From: Paenibacillus camelliae
GTDB lineage: Bacteria > Bacillota > Bacilli > Paenibacillales > Paenibacillaceae
Direction of reading: 5' to 3'
NCBI RefSeq assembly: GCF_023715345.1
Contig: NZ_JAMBNY010000007.1
Location: forward strand, 124,001 to 188,000
DNA: 64,000 nt
Shown here piece by piece: positions 35,485 through 45,672 of this stretch (position 1 is the stretch's first letter; each line of letters begins with the position of its first letter). A model generated the notes under the pieces. That model did no database searches and had not been told where the DNA came from. It saw only the letters and a program-made list of their open reading frames with translations. Both the position numbers and the translations under genes were made by a program.

Positions 35485-37008
35485 ATGGAGGCAACAACAT
35501 TTGTATTGTTTGGAGCGACAGGAGATTTAGCAAAGCGCAAAATTTATCCTGCTCTATATAATCTTTTTATTGATGGAAAGCTGCCGCAAGCATTTCGCGT
35601 CATCGGCCTAGGCAGACGATCATTCTCAGATGACATCTATCAAGCGAGTGTACAGCAATCAGTACACACTTTTTCCAGACGGCAAGGAAGCGATGCGGAG
35701 CTTGAACGTTTTCTGCAAAGCTTTTCCTATTGCGCCTTGAATATCGATCATCAGGATGACTACAAAAAGCTGCTTCAGCACGTTGAGCAGAATGAAGCAG
35801 AGATGCCAGGCACACCGAACCGAATGTTCTATCTATCTGTTGGTCCTGAGTTTTTTGAGACGATCGCTCACAATATTAAAGCAAGCGGACTAGGCGATAC
35901 GAAGGGCTGGAAGCGACTAGTCATCGAGAAGCCTTTCGGTCATGACCTATTGTCAGCACAGCAATTGAATGCGAAGCTTAGCGAATCATTTGAGGAGCAT
36001 GAAATTTATCGTATTGACCATTATCTCGGCAAGCCAATGGTGCAGAAGCTTGAAATTCTGCAGCAAAGCAACCCGATCCTACAAGCGTTATGGTCAAATC
36101 GCTATATATCCAATGTGCAAATTACAGCAAGTGAAACGGTTGGCGTTGAAGAACGCGCTGGCTATTACGATCATGTTGGGGCGATTCGCGACATGTTCCA
36201 AAACCATATGCTGCAAATTTTAATGATGCTAACGCTGCATTTGCCAGAAAACAGTACACCTGACGTTGTTCGGTTCAAGAAAAAGAAAATTCTTGAAGCG
36301 CTTGAGCCGCTGCATAAAGACAACGTGGGCGAGCATGTCGTACGCGCTCAATATCAGACGGGTACAATGAATGGGCAGCTCGTTGCAGGTTACACCGATG
36401 AGCCAGGCATTCCAGCAGGCTCAATGAATGATACGTACATTGCAGCGAAGCTGGAAATTGACGATCCGTTCTGGCGCGGTGTTCCGTTCTACATCCGTAC
36501 AGGCAAGCGAATGAGTGAGAAATCCACTCGTATTGTGATTGAGTTTAAAGAAGCGTTAAAGTCAAGCACGAAAGCACAAGACGACAGCAAGCATGCAAAC
36601 TTACTCATTTATGAAATTAGTCCGAATGAAGGGATCACCTTCCAGCTTAATACGAGAGATCCGCAAAACAAGGAGCAGTTCAAGCCGATTCATATCGATT
36701 TCCACTCCAATGGTGATGAAGCACCTGAGGCGTATGAAAGCTTGATTTTCGATGCATTTAACGGAGATCCGACCTTCTTTGCGCATTGGGATGAGGTTGA
36801 GTTGTCTTGGAAATGGGTGCAGCCAATACTTAACGCCTTCGCAGAACAAGCAGTACCACTACATTATTACCCAGCTGGCTCCAACGGTCCGGAAGCAGCA
36901 GAAGCGCTGTTAGCGAAAAATGGTCATCATTGGTGGCTGGATCGTAAGCCAGAACAAAATACAGAAACAACAAAAGGAGAACAGCAATATGTCTACACAA
37001 ACCATTGA
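35485..37008 (+). CDS. zwf: Glucose-6-phosphate 1-dehydrogenase
   Basis: 507 residues. NADP-binding [15 protein letters not shown] at the N-terminus, active-site [12 protein letters not shown] with the catalytic region His, and the DYYD-like end RPE... replaced by [12 protein letters not shown]. It catalyses glucose-6-phosphate to 6-phosphogluconolactone, the entry to the oxidative pentose phosphate pathway and a source of NADPH. Its last 20 bp overlap the start of tkt. Confidence 0.96.
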   Translation: MEATTFVLFGATGDLAKRKIYPALYNLFIDGKLPQAFRVIGLGRRSFSDDIYQASVQQSVHTFSRRQGSDAELERFLQSFSYCALNIDHQDDYKKLLQHVEQNEAEMPGTPNRMFYLSVGPEFFETIAHNIKASGLGDTKGWKRLVIEKPFGHDLLSAQQLNAKLSESFEEHEIYRIDHYLGKPMVQKLEILQQSNPILQALWSNRYISNVQITASETVGVEERAGYYDHVGAIRDMFQNHMLQILMMLTLHLPENSTPDVVRFKKKKILEALEPLHKDNVGEHVVRAQYQTGTMNGQLVAGYTDEPGIPAGSMNDTYIAAKLEIDDPFWRGVPFYIRTGKRMSEKSTRIVIEFKEALKSSTKAQDDSKHANLLIYEISPNEGITFQLNTRDPQNKEQFKPIHIDFHSNGDEAPEAYESLIFDAFNGDPTFFAHWDEVELSWKWVQPILNAFAEQAVPLHYYPAGSNGPEAAEALLAKNGHHWWLDRKPEQNTETTKGEQQYVYTNH

Positions 37009-38980
37009 TCAATTGTCTATTACGACACTTCGCACATTATCTATTGATGCGATTAATGCAGCAAATTCAGGTCATCCAGGTCTTCCTATGGGAGCAGCGC
37101 CGATGGCGTACACACTTTGGGCTAAGCAAATGAACCACAACCCAGGTCATTCTAAATGGTTTAACCGCGACCGCTTCGTATTGTCTGCTGGTCACGGCTC
37201 TGCGCTTTTGTACAGCCTGCTTCACACATTTGGTTATGAAGTAACGATTGATGATGTTAAACAATTCCGTAAGCTGAACAGCAGAACACCAGGACATCCA
37301 GAATTCGGTCATACAGATGGCGTAGATGCAACAACAGGTCCGCTTGGTCAAGGGATCGCAATGGCTGTTGGTATGGCTATGGCTGAGGCTCATCTTGCAG
37401 CTACGTTCAACAAGGAGCAATTCCCTGTCGTTGATCATTACACGTATGCACTTGCAGGTGATGGCTGCTTGATGGAAGGTGTCGCGTACGAAGCGATGTC
37501 TATGGCAGGTCATATGAAGCTAGGCAAGCTAGTGGTTCTATATGATTCCAACGATATTTCACTAGATGGTGAATTGAATCTATCCTTTAGCGAAGATATT
37601 AAAAAACGTACTGAATCTGTGAACTGGCAGTATCTACGTGTTGAAGATGGTAACGATATTGATGCGATCGAGAAAGCTATTGCAGAAGCAAAAGCAAATA
37701 CAGATCAGCCAACTCTTATCGAAATTCGCACAATTATCGGCTACGGCAGCAAAAAGGTTCAAGGAACAAGCAAAGCTCACGGTAATCCGCTTGGTAAAGA
37801 AGAAGCGATTGCTACTAAGGCTGAATATGGCTGGGAGCATGAAGAATTTACAGTTCCTGCTGAAGTGAAGGCACATATGGAGCAGCTAAAAGAGCAAGGT
37901 GCTGAGAAGGAAAAAGCATGGGTTGAGTTAGTAAAAGGCTACACTGCTCAATATCCTGAGCTAGCAGCTCAATTCAATCAAGTTATCGATGGTAAAGTAA
38001 CGATTGATGCTTCTGATATTCTTACATTCGACGCTTCAAAAGCGATGTCTACGCGTGTAGCGAGCGGTCAAGCGATCAATCATTTTGTTAAATCCGTACC
38101 TGCTATCTTCGGTGGAAGCGCGGATCTATCTGGTTCTACAATGACAGATATCGCAGGTGAGCCTGTGTTCGCTGTTCAGTCCTATGCAGGCCGCAACGTA
38201 TACTTTGGTGTGCGTGAGCATGCGATGGGAGCAGCAGGAAACGGTATGGCATTGCACGGCGGCGTGAAGCCTTTCGTGAGCACATTCTTCGTGTTCAGTG
38301 ACTACTTGCGTCCATCCATTCGTCTTGCTGCATTGCAAAAGCTTCCTGTAACGTATGTATTCACGCACGATTCCATTGCAGTTGGTGAAGACGGCCCAAC
38401 GCATGAGCCAGTCGAGCAGCTAGCTGCACTTCGTACGATTCCAGGTCTTACGGTTTTCCGTCCAAGTGATGCGAATGAAACAGCAAGCGCATGGGCTTAT
38501 GCTTTGCAAAAAACAGATGGTCCAGTTGCTCTAATTCTAAGTCGTCAAAACTTGCCGATCTTCGAAGAGACGAAAGCAAATATTGATAATGTAGCAAAAG
38601 GCGGATACGTGCTTACTGAGACGAACGCATCTCCTGATGTTATTCTTGTTGCGACAGGTTCTGAGGTTTGGTTAGCAGTTGATGCGAAAGCGAAGCTTGA
38701 AGCGGAGCAAGTGTCTGTTCGCGTCGTAGCAATGCCTTCTCGTGAGCTGTTCAATGCACAGGATGCAGCATATCGTGAGTCAGTACTACCTGCAAGCGTG
38801 AAAAACCGCGTTGTTATTGAAGCGGGAATTTCTCTAGGCTGGGATCGTATTGCTGGCCCTGAAGGCAGCATTATTTCAATCGAAACATTCGGTGCTTCTG
38901 GTCCTGGTACTGAAGTGCTTGAATACTTCGGCTTCTCTGTAAGCAATGTTGTAGAGCAAGCGAAAAACTTGTTGAAATAA
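36989..38980 (+). CDS. tkt: Transketolase
   Basis: 663 residues from ATG 36989 (AAAGGAGA upstream, inside zwf); an upstream in-frame ATG at 36920 is inside zwf and has no family support. The start [35 protein letters not shown] is diagnostic, the ThDP/Mg motif is [13 protein letters not shown]...SNDISLDG, and the second domain has [19 protein letters not shown]. It transfers two-carbon units between pentose and hexose/triose phosphates, linking arabinose and xylose use to glycolysis. Codon choice is noticeably biased, as in strongly expressed genes. Confidence 0.97.
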   Translation: MSTQTIDQLSITTLRTLSIDAINAANSGHPGLPMGAAPMAYTLWAKQMNHNPGHSKWFNRDRFVLSAGHGSALLYSLLHTFGYEVTIDDVKQFRKLNSRTPGHPEFGHTDGVDATTGPLGQGIAMAVGMAMAEAHLAATFNKEQFPVVDHYTYALAGDGCLMEGVAYEAMSMAGHMKLGKLVVLYDSNDISLDGELNLSFSEDIKKRTESVNWQYLRVEDGNDIDAIEKAIAEAKANTDQPTLIEIRTIIGYGSKKVQGTSKAHGNPLGKEEAIATKAEYGWEHEEFTVPAEVKAHMEQLKEQGAEKEKAWVELVKGYTAQYPELAAQFNQVIDGKVTIDASDILTFDASKAMSTRVASGQAINHFVKSVPAIFGGSADLSGSTMTDIAGEPVFAVQSYAGRNVYFGVREHAMGAAGNGMALHGGVKPFVSTFFVFSDYLRPSIRLAALQKLPVTYVFTHDSIAVGEDGPTHEPVEQLAALRTIPGLTVFRPSDANETASAWAYALQKTDGPVALILSRQNLPIFEETKANIDNVAKGGYVLTETNASPDVILVATGSEVWLAVDAKAKLEAEQVSVRVVAMPSRELFNAQDAAYRESVLPASVKNRVVIEAGISLGWDRIAGPEGSIISIETFGASGPGTEVLEYFGFSVSNVVEQAKNLLK

Positions 38981-38995
38981 CATAGGGTTAATATG

Positions 38996-39045
38996 AAAAG
39001 CCCAAGAATGCTTATTAACGGCATTCTTGGGCTTTATTTTTGTTT
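38996..39045 (+). terminator. Intrinsic terminator after zwf-tkt
   Basis: AAAGCCCAAGAATGC pairs perfectly with GCATTCTTGGGCTTT (39021-39035) with a 9-nt loop, followed by ATTTTTGTTT. Confidence 0.92.
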
Positions 39046-39066
39046 GTTTTGAAAGTGCTACACTCT

Positions 39067-39243
39067 TTAGCTATCTAACTGCTCTAAATCCTCAATGTGG
39101 TATGGCTCAGTTGGATTATGAATAGCCCATTCGAGCATTTCAATTTGAGCCTTCAAGGTAGCTAGCCGCAGTGGATCCTGACTATTTTGGATCAATTGAT
39201 TCAGCTCATACACTTTACTTTTGATTTGGTCTTCACTTCTCAT
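39067..39243 (-). CDS. Small conserved-looking protein, function unknown
   Basis: 58 residues from ATG 39243, selected because AGGAG lies 7 nt upstream. The longer frame from 39354 overlaps the aldo/keto reductase and lacks an SD. The sequence is helical and charged (SEDQIKSKVYELNQLIQ, then LATLKAQIEMLEWAIHN), with the look of a small coiled-coil cytosolic protein. No family recognised. It follows the aldo/keto reductase gene on the same strand. Confidence 0.6.
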   Translation of the reverse strand: MRSEDQIKSKVYELNQLIQNSQDPLRLATLKAQIEMLEWAIHNPTEPYHIEDLEQLDS

Positions 39244-39328
39244 GACGATGCTCCTATCACATTTATTATCTACGCGATATAGCATGCCCGATATAGGGAA
39301 GAAAATAACAAAATACAATGATGTTTGC

Positions 39329-40312
39329 TTAGTATGAGCCGCGAATATGCTCATGCACCTCTTGATCGTAGAAGCTTTCTAATTTTTTTAGCTCTTCCTC
39401 GGTAAACGATGGAACGTTGAGCGCACCCAAATTGTCCAGCACCTGCTCGCTGTTTTTGAAGCCAGGAATAACCGTGCTAACTGCTTCATGCTCAAGAATC
39501 CAGCGCAGCGCTGCACGTGTCATATTTCCTTTCCCATCAGCAATCCAGCCTAGTTCACGGCTAAGCTCCTGTCCTTTTTCAAATGGAAGACCTGCAAAGG
39601 TTTCACCAACGTTGAACGCATCACCATTACGATTATAGTTACGATGATCGCTGGAATCAAAGCTTGCCCCTTGATTGAATTTGCCAGTAAGAAGTCCACT
39701 TGCTAACGGAACACGAGCAAGAATGCCGACCTGCTTTTCAAGTGCGACTGGAAGCAGCTCTCTAGCTACCTTCTGTCTGAAAATGTTAAAAATTACTTGC
39801 AGTGCAGCTACGTTTGGCTGCTCCATGCAGAATAGGCCTTCCTCCACACTTTCTACACTAACACCATAGCTGCGAATTTTACCTTCAGCCTGCAGCTTGT
39901 CTAATACTTGGAATACTTCACCTTGCTTAAGAATGTCAAAAGCCGGACAGTGAATTTGATATAGATCGATTCGCTCACGCTTCAATCGCTTTAAGCTGGC
40001 TTCACAATAAGCGCGAACCGTTGCTTCAGAATAGTTGTTAGGGTCATGAATATCTCCTTGACGACAAAATTTCGTCGCAATATAAATCTCATCCTCTTTA
40101 CCCTTTGTTGCTTCGGCAAGCAGCTCTTCGCTGCGTCCGCCGCCATATACGTCAGCGGTATCAAAGAAGTTGACCCCTTGCTCCATTGCAGTATGTAAAG
40201 CCTTTAAAGAAGTTGCATCATCGGTCTTGCCCCAGTCTCCACCGATGCCCCATGTTCCAAAGCTGATTTCACTAATGTTTAAACCTGTTTTGCCTAGTGC
40301 TCTATATTTCAT
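39329..40312 (-). CDS. Aldo/keto reductase
   Basis: 327 residues. A TIM-barrel AKR with the full catalytic tetrad: D51 and Y56 (FFDTADVYGGGRSEELL), K81 (ATKF) and H121 (YQIHCP). The NADP-binding end is STVIPGFKNSEQVLDNL. Cytosolic; reduces aldehydes or ketones with NADPH, which the adjacent zwf could supply. Closest in style to the YhdN/IolS-type bacterial group. Confidence 0.92.
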   Translation of the reverse strand: MKYRALGKTGLNISEISFGTWGIGGDWGKTDDATSLKALHTAMEQGVNFFDTADVYGGGRSEELLAEATKGKEDEIYIATKFCRQGDIHDPNNYSEATVRAYCEASLKRLKRERIDLYQIHCPAFDILKQGEVFQVLDKLQAEGKIRSYGVSVESVEEGLFCMEQPNVAALQVIFNIFRQKVARELLPVALEKQVGILARVPLASGLLTGKFNQGASFDSSDHRNYNRNGDAFNVGETFAGLPFEKGQELSRELGWIADGKGNMTRAALRWILEHEAVSTVIPGFKNSEQVLDNLGALNVPSFTEEELKKLESFYDQEVHEHIRGSY

Positions 40313-40511
40313 AACGTTACTGCTCCTTTAATACAAAGTTATATCATTATTTTAACATAACACAGCTGTCTAACCTATGGCACACTGTATGGTGATATTG
40401 TCTAACGTGATGAATAAATTGCTTGGTTATGATAGCGATATATACGTATGCTGCTTAGTGACCTGCTATAATAGGGTTAATCGTAATTTTACATAGGGAG
40501 CGGCTTTATAG

Positions 40512-42473
40512 ATGAATAAAACGATAGGAATTCTCGCACATGTGGATGCTGGGAAAACAACCTTTTCCGAGCAATTGTTATTTTATACGAAGAGCATTAA
40601 GCAAAGAGGACGAGTGGATCATCAAAATTCATTTTTAGATAATCACGATATCGAGAAGCAGCGTGGTATAACCGTATTTGCAGAACAGGCAAATTTTCAA
40701 TATAACGATAACCGCTATACATTGATCGATACACCTGGACACATCGATTTTTCACCCGAAATGGAACGGGCAATCGCTGTCCTTGACGCAGCCATTATCG
40801 TTGTTAGCGCGGTTGAAGGTGTAGAGGCTCACACGGAAACAGTTTGGCAGCTGCTGCGTAAGCATCGCATACCGACGTTCTTTTTCATTAATAAGATCGA
40901 CCGCACAGGAGCTAGTGTTGATCGTGTTGTGAAGCAATTACAGCAGGAGCTGTCGAACGATATTGTGTACATAGAGGCAGCAGATAGCGGCTTGCAGTGG
41001 TCGGAGACATTAATTGAACAGATTGCTGAACGTGATGAGGGGCTGCTTGACACCTATATGGAGCATGGCTTTGAGCAGCAACGTTGGCTCGAGGTTATGC
41101 AGCAGCTCGTTATGACAGGTGACCTATATCCAAGCTTTGCAGGCTCTGCGCTACACGATATCGGAGTGGAGTCGTTTCTGAAAGCGTTTGATCGATTGAC
41201 TGTTACAGCATATGATGCGGATCTGCCGCTTACAGGGCGAGTCTACAGGCTTCGCTATGATCAAAACAGTACACGCATTACCTTTGTTAAACTGCTAAGT
41301 GGCAAGCTTTCGGTTCGTGATGAGCTAAGCTATGGAGATCACTTCAAGGATAAAGTGACGCAAATTCGTCGTTACAACGGTATGCAGTTCGAGGCAGTGT
41401 CGACAGCCTATGCTGGCGAGCTTGTTGCTGTGATCGGATTAGCCGAGGCTCGTATCGGGGACGGGATCGGCGAATTAACTGAGCGTTTTGAATACGAGCT
41501 GCAGCCGACACTGCGCTCTAAAATCGTGTTCGAGCAGCAAATTAATCCAAAGGAAGCACTAAAGTATTTTCGCATGCTCGAGGCAGAGGACCCATCTCTT
41601 CACGTTGAATGGGAGGAGAAGCATGGCGATATACAGCTGCATGTGATGGGGAAGATTCAGCTAGAAGTGCTGAAGCAGATCGCGGATGATCGTTTTGGAC
41701 TGCTAGTACATTTTGCTCCACCGGAAATTTTATATAAGGAAACGATTGCGGAAGAGGTTATTGGCTACGGTCACTTTGAGCCGCTGCGCCATTATGCCGA
41801 GGTGCATTTGCGATTAGAGCCAGCGAAGCGAGGCGAAGGAGTCAGCTATGCTTCGATTTGCCATGTTGATGAGCTTTCTGATTCTCTGCAGCGATTAGTC
41901 GGCCAGCATGTGCTGGAGCGTGAACATCATGGCTTGCTTACAGGCTCGCCATTGACCGATGTAAAGGTGACGCTGCTTCGTGGGCGCGATCATAACAAGC
42001 ATACACATGGCGGGGATTTCCGAGAGGCTACGCTTCGTGCGATTCGTCAAGGACTAGAAAAGGCTCAAAATGTGCTCCTAGAGCCATATTACCAATTCAA
42101 AATTATCGTGCAATCTGAGCAAATTGGTCGGGTGATCTCAGATATACAACGTGCCAATGGCGAGCTAGATCCACTTATTACTGAAGGGGAGAGAGCAGTC
42201 GTTACAGGAAGAGCCCCTGTCGCCACCATATTAGATTATCCAAGTGAGCTAGCATCCTTCACGCAAGGGAAGGGGAAGATCCATCTCAGCTTCGGTGGCT
42301 ATGCTCCATGCCATAATACTAGTGAGGTCATTGAGCGGATTGGCTACAACAAGGATGCCGACCCTGAATATACATCCTCCTCGATCTTCTGCGCTAAGGG
42401 GGCGGGGTATTCGATGCAATGGCAGGAAGCAGAACAAATGATGCATATAGAAATTCAAAAAGCACGACTTTGA
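40512..42473 (+). CDS. TetM/EF-G-like translational GTPase (ribosomal protection protein-related)
   Basis: 653 residues, the size of Tet(M)-type proteins. G1 AHVDAGKTT (9-17), G2/Thr in EKQRGITVF, G3 DTPGH, G4 NKID. Later domains match EF-G domains III-V (PKEALKYFRMLEAEDPSLHVEWEE, GSPLTDVKVTL, FREATLRAIRQGL). The switch region differs from acquired tet genes (VDHQNSFLDNHDIEKQRG in place of the Tet(M) pattern), so this is probably a chromosomal relative that may act on stalled or drug-bound ribosomes rather than a mobile resistance gene. AGGGAG lies 10-12 nt before the ATG. The stop codon falls in family A-like repeat sequence. Confidence 0.85.
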   Translation: MNKTIGILAHVDAGKTTFSEQLLFYTKSIKQRGRVDHQNSFLDNHDIEKQRGITVFAEQANFQYNDNRYTLIDTPGHIDFSPEMERAIAVLDAAIIVVSAVEGVEAHTETVWQLLRKHRIPTFFFINKIDRTGASVDRVVKQLQQELSNDIVYIEAADSGLQWSETLIEQIAERDEGLLDTYMEHGFEQQRWLEVMQQLVMTGDLYPSFAGSALHDIGVESFLKAFDRLTVTAYDADLPLTGRVYRLRYDQNSTRITFVKLLSGKLSVRDELSYGDHFKDKVTQIRRYNGMQFEAVSTAYAGELVAVIGLAEARIGDGIGELTERFEYELQPTLRSKIVFEQQINPKEALKYFRMLEAEDPSLHVEWEEKHGDIQLHVMGKIQLEVLKQIADDRFGLLVHFAPPEILYKETIAEEVIGYGHFEPLRHYAEVHLRLEPAKRGEGVSYASICHVDELSDSLQRLVGQHVLEREHHGLLTGSPLTDVKVTLLRGRDHNKHTHGGDFREATLRAIRQGLEKAQNVLLEPYYQFKIIVQSEQIGRVISDIQRANGELDPLITEGERAVVTGRAPVATILDYPSELASFTQGKGKIHLSFGGYAPCHNTSEVIERIGYNKDADPEYTSSSIFCAKGAGYSMQWQEAEQMMHIEIQKARL

Positions 42474-42686
42474 TGACGATGCTGGGCGTTGAGGCTTAAT
42501 CGGCGGCGAATCTTGAACGCTACCGAAAACTCCGTTGCTCACGTACCAAGTACGTACACTGTGCTACTCGTTTTCTAGTTTTACCCCATCTTCTTGGTCC
42601 TGAAAGCCAAGCTTTTTAAGCTTTTATTGGAAAGGTAGTTCAAAACATCCAACTTTGATGACGATGGGCGTTGGGGATTAATCAGG
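42464..42686. repeat. Degenerate family A repeat copies
   Basis: ACTTTGATGACGATG occurs at 42467 and again near 42653, about 186 bp apart, the family A period. Between them 42513-42650 matches the family A body (GAACGCTACCGAAAACTC, CACGTACCAAGTACGTAC, CTCGTTTTCTAG, GGTAGTTCAAAA) with many substitutions. The left copy overlaps the last codons and stop of the TetM-like gene. The rest of the gap to the GGDEF gene (42687-42782) shows only its SD (AGGGGG). Confidence 0.8.
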
Positions 42687-42782
42687 ATTAGGATTATACA
42701 CTTTATTTGCAATATATTATTTCATATAATAAGGGGCAAGCCCGGCGACGACGAGTATTGAAACCTATAGGGGGCAGCTAAG

Positions 42783-43886
42783 ATGACAAAAAATAAGGAA
42801 TTTCAATATGTACGAGTTGTTAATTTTATCGTTGTAATCGTAAGTTGGGTAATGGTCGTTATCCTGTCTGCTGGGTTTTTTATTGAATTTGAAAAAGGGA
42901 CGCGATCATTAGGCTACTTGCTCTTTATATTGTTGATGGGCTTCGGATCAGTTATAGCGGGTACGTTATTTTACGTTAAAGATCAATTATCTCGATATGT
43001 ACGCTATGTCACTTTTGGTGGATTTTACATTATGTACGTTGCTTCCTTGCTAACAGCAACTACTGATATTACTTTCACGTTTGTTTTTCCTTGCGTGACG
43101 CTATTCTGCATGTATATTGATCGTTGGTTTATGTCCATTGTATGTTCCCTCGTTTTAATCCTAAACGGGGTTTATATTGTACATAAGTTCAATACAGTGA
43201 GTAAAGAAGACTTAGGTGAAGTAGCTTATAACCAATTTACTACGGTGATGTTAATACACGGCTTCGTTTTACTGTTATTTATGGCTAGTCTTCTAGCTAT
43301 CGTGTATGTATTTTACCGATTAATGAGGGCTATGGATCATAAAGTTAAGGAAGCGGAAGAAGCTAAGATTACGGAGGAAAGGCTATACTTTCGTGCTACA
43401 ATAGATGGTTTGACCGGAGTATTTAATCGGAGGCATTTTCACGAAATTGTACAAGAACAGCTAGATGACACGAGCGAGGAATCCACCCTGTTGCTTCTGG
43501 ACATCGATGATTTTAAACAAGTGAATGATCAGTATGGTCACTTAGCAGGGGATCAGGTATTGATTGAATTCTCTAGCATACTGAGGAATACAATCCAAAA
43601 TCAAGGTGTGATCGGGAGAGTTGGTGGAGAAGAGTTCGCGGTATTCATTAAAGGAAGAAGCGAGTTAGAAGTTCAGGAAGTGGCCGAACGCTTGCGGAAT
43701 ACGATCAAGAATTATTGGATACGCCTTAATGAATCGAAGCAAATTACGATCACGATCAGTGGAGGCATCGCTTACTCTAAGAAATCCGACACTACCTTCG
43801 AGGAGCTATATCAACAAGCAGATAAGGCGTTATACCAATCTAAAGAAAGTGGAAAAAACAAGATAACACTGGCACATTTCATTTAA
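42783..43886 (+). CDS. Membrane-bound diguanylate cyclase (GGDEF)
   Basis: 367 residues. Six hydrophobic spans fill residues about 10-190, followed by a short helical linker and a complete GGDEF domain (about 205-365): DGLTGVFNRRHFHE, LLDIDDFKQVNDQYGHLAGD and the active-site loop GGEEF (281-285). No RxxD inhibitory site is seen. The membrane part has no named sensor that I recognise. It should make c-di-GMP. SD AGGGGG. Confidence 0.92.
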   Translation: MTKNKEFQYVRVVNFIVVIVSWVMVVILSAGFFIEFEKGTRSLGYLLFILLMGFGSVIAGTLFYVKDQLSRYVRYVTFGGFYIMYVASLLTATTDITFTFVFPCVTLFCMYIDRWFMSIVCSLVLILNGVYIVHKFNTVSKEDLGEVAYNQFTTVMLIHGFVLLLFMASLLAIVYVFYRLMRAMDHKVKEAEEAKITEERLYFRATIDGLTGVFNRRHFHEIVQEQLDDTSEESTLLLLDIDDFKQVNDQYGHLAGDQVLIEFSSILRNTIQNQGVIGRVGGEEFAVFIKGRSELEVQEVAERLRNTIKNYWIRLNESKQITITISGGIAYSKKSDTTFEELYQQADKALYQSKESGKNKITLAHFI

Positions 43887-43925
43887 TAAATATGTATAAA
43901 AAACGCTCTTTAGCCTTTAAAGCCT

Positions 43926-44512
43926 CAGCGAAGCTAACCATCTCTAAAGCGACCTCCTGACGAAGGAAGGCCGGAGCGTAGAGAAGGTTAAGCAGAGCGC
44001 TGACCCATCCCAATCAACGGAGATTAAACTTCAAGATAGGCTTTTTAGGGTTTAGAACCCCAGCGAAGCTAACCATCTCTAAAGCGACCTCCTGACGAAG
44101 AAAGGTTCGAGCGTAGAGAAGGTTAAGCGAAGCGCTGAAGGTTCGAGCGTAGAGAAGGTAAGCGAAGCGCTGATCCATCCCAATCAACGAAGGTTAAACT
44201 TCAAGATAGCTTTTTAGCATTTAAAGCCTCAGCGAAGCTAACCATCTCTAAAGCGACCTCCTGACGAAGGAAGGCCGGAGCGTAGAGAAGGTTAAGCGAA
44301 GCGCTGAAGGTTCGAGCGTAGAGAAGGTAAGCGAAGCGCTGATCCATCCCAATCAACGAAGGTTAAACTTCAAGATAGCTCTTTAGCCTTTAGAACCCCA
44401 GCGAAGCTAACCATCTCTAAAGCGACCTCCTGACGAAGGAAGGCCGGAGCGTAGAGATCGTTAGCGTAGCGCTGAAGGCCGGAGCGTAGAGATGGTTAGC
44501 GTAGCGCTGATC
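43926..44512. repeat. Family C tandem hairpin repeats (four units of 135-169 bp)
   Basis: Units start CAGCGAAGCTAACCATCTCT at 43926, 44061, 44230 and 44399. Each carries an arm CTAACCATCTCTA followed by an inverted GTAGAGAAGGTTAAGC. A ~35-bp subunit (GAAGGTTCGAGCG...GAAGCGCT) is single in copy 1 and doubled in copies 2-4. Copies are joined by a shared spacer (CCATCCCAATCAACGAAGG... TTCAAGATAG). In copy 4 the arms are perfect over 14 bp (44406-44419 with 44487-44500). The array ends about 70 bp before the SD of the AraC gene. No coding frame is supported. Confidence 0.9.
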
Positions 44513-44598
44513 CAATACCAGTGAAAAGCAGCACCGCAAATATCAAGTTGTTCCTACCTCAACGATGTATGATGTTTATTGAAAGGAGGCGGTTAGCG

Positions 44599-45474
44599 AT
44601 GAATATGCTTCGGCAATTCAATGATGCGATAGCCTATATTGAGAGCAACCTACTGCATGACATTGATTACAGACAGATGGCACGCATTGCAGGCTGCTCG
44701 GAATATCATTTTCGCAGAATGTTTTCATTTTTAGCGGGTATGTCGTTGGCGGAATATATCAGGCGTAGAAAGCTGTCGCGTGCAGCTGAGCTATTGCAGG
44801 CAAGCGACATTAAAATCATTGATTTAGCGCTACAGCTTGGCTACGAATCACCAGAAGCCTTTAGCAAAGCGTTTCAAGCGTTGCACGGTGTGCTGCCGTC
44901 CCATGCTAAAAAGCATAATACGATGCTAAAAATGGTCTCGCCGTTATCCTTTCAATTAACGATAAGAGGTGGTAAAGAGATGAATTATCGTCTTGTTGAG
45001 AAAGAGCCGTTTTATGTAGTTGGCTACAAAAAAACTATTACGCTGCAGTTCGAAGGGGTCAACCCTCAATTGAATGAACTATATAGCCGATTAACGCCAG
45101 AGGTAATCGCCGAATTAAAAGCGCTTAGTAATATTGAGCCTAACGGAATAGTTAATGTTTCAACGAATTTTACAGATCGGACGATAGAAGGCTCTGAGCT
45201 TGATCAATATATCGGAGTAGCCACGACAACGGAGCGTTCTGATCGATTCGATGTTTTGCCCGTTGCCGCATCACTATGGGCAGTTTTTGAGGTGATTGGT
45301 CCATTTCCGCAGGCTCTTCAGGACACATGGGCGAATATCTATGCGCAGTGGTTTCCTTCCTCTGGCTATGAATTAACAGGTGGACCTGAGATGCTATGGA
45401 ACGAAAGTCCAGATACGTCAAAACCCAACTATCGCAGTGAAATATGGATTCCAGTACGCTCTATCGAGTCGTAA
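44599..45474 (+). CDS. AraC-family regulator with GyrI-like effector domain
   Basis: 291 residues from ATG 44599, with the optimal SD AAAGGAGG at 44582-44589. Two AraC helix-turn-helices occupy residues 1-105 (DYRQMARIAGCSEYHFRRMFSFLAGMSLAEYIRRRKLSRAAELL and IIDLALQLGYESPEAFSKAFQALHGVLPSHAKK). Residues about 130-290 are a GyrI/Rob-like small-molecule domain (EKEPFYVVGYKKTI..., WAVFEVIGPFPQALQDTWANIYAQWFP). Such proteins activate multidrug or stress genes on ligand binding. Confidence 0.92.
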   Translation: MNMLRQFNDAIAYIESNLLHDIDYRQMARIAGCSEYHFRRMFSFLAGMSLAEYIRRRKLSRAAELLQASDIKIIDLALQLGYESPEAFSKAFQALHGVLPSHAKKHNTMLKMVSPLSFQLTIRGGKEMNYRLVEKEPFYVVGYKKTITLQFEGVNPQLNELYSRLTPEVIAELKALSNIEPNGIVNVSTNFTDRTIEGSELDQYIGVATTTERSDRFDVLPVAASLWAVFEVIGPFPQALQDTWANIYAQWFPSSGYELTGGPEMLWNESPDTSKPNYRSEIWIPVRSIES

Positions 45475-45515
45475 TAACCTATAAACCGAATAAGCTCTCC
45501 TGACGGCGAACCGTC

Positions 45516-45558
45516 ACAAAAATACCCTACTGCATGGCTTGCGGTAGGGTATTTTTGT
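45516..45558 (+). terminator. Intrinsic terminator after the AraC gene
   Basis: CAAAAATACCCTAC pairs perfectly with GTAGGGTATTTTTG (45544-45557), followed by TAATT. A second small palindrome TGACGG-CGAA-CCGTCA (45501-45516) directly precedes it. Confidence 0.85.
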
Positions 45559-45638
45559 AATTCTAATAAAGCTGGGTGAGGATGTCTTACACCCAATCAA
45601 AGTGCTATTTTACCTAATGACAGTTCCATCACAAGCAA

Positions 45639-45652
45639 TGAAAACGCTGTTA
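45639..45652 (+). promoter_or_regulatory. Candidate cre (CcpA) site upstream of the xylan locus
   Basis: TGAAAACGCTGTTA differs from TGWAANCGNTNWCA at one position. It is about 70 bp before the first permease gene. Confidence 0.55.
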
Positions 45653-45672
45653 TCATAATGAAAGCGAATAAC

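Noticed and set aside
36920..36988. Upstream start for transketolase
   Set aside because: These codons lie within zwf and precede the normal family N-terminus; the SD points to 36989.
42687..42782. Cyclic-di-GMP riboswitch before the GGDEF gene
   Set aside because: No GEMM-I or GEMM-II core motif could be found here, before 12262, or before the chemoreceptor.
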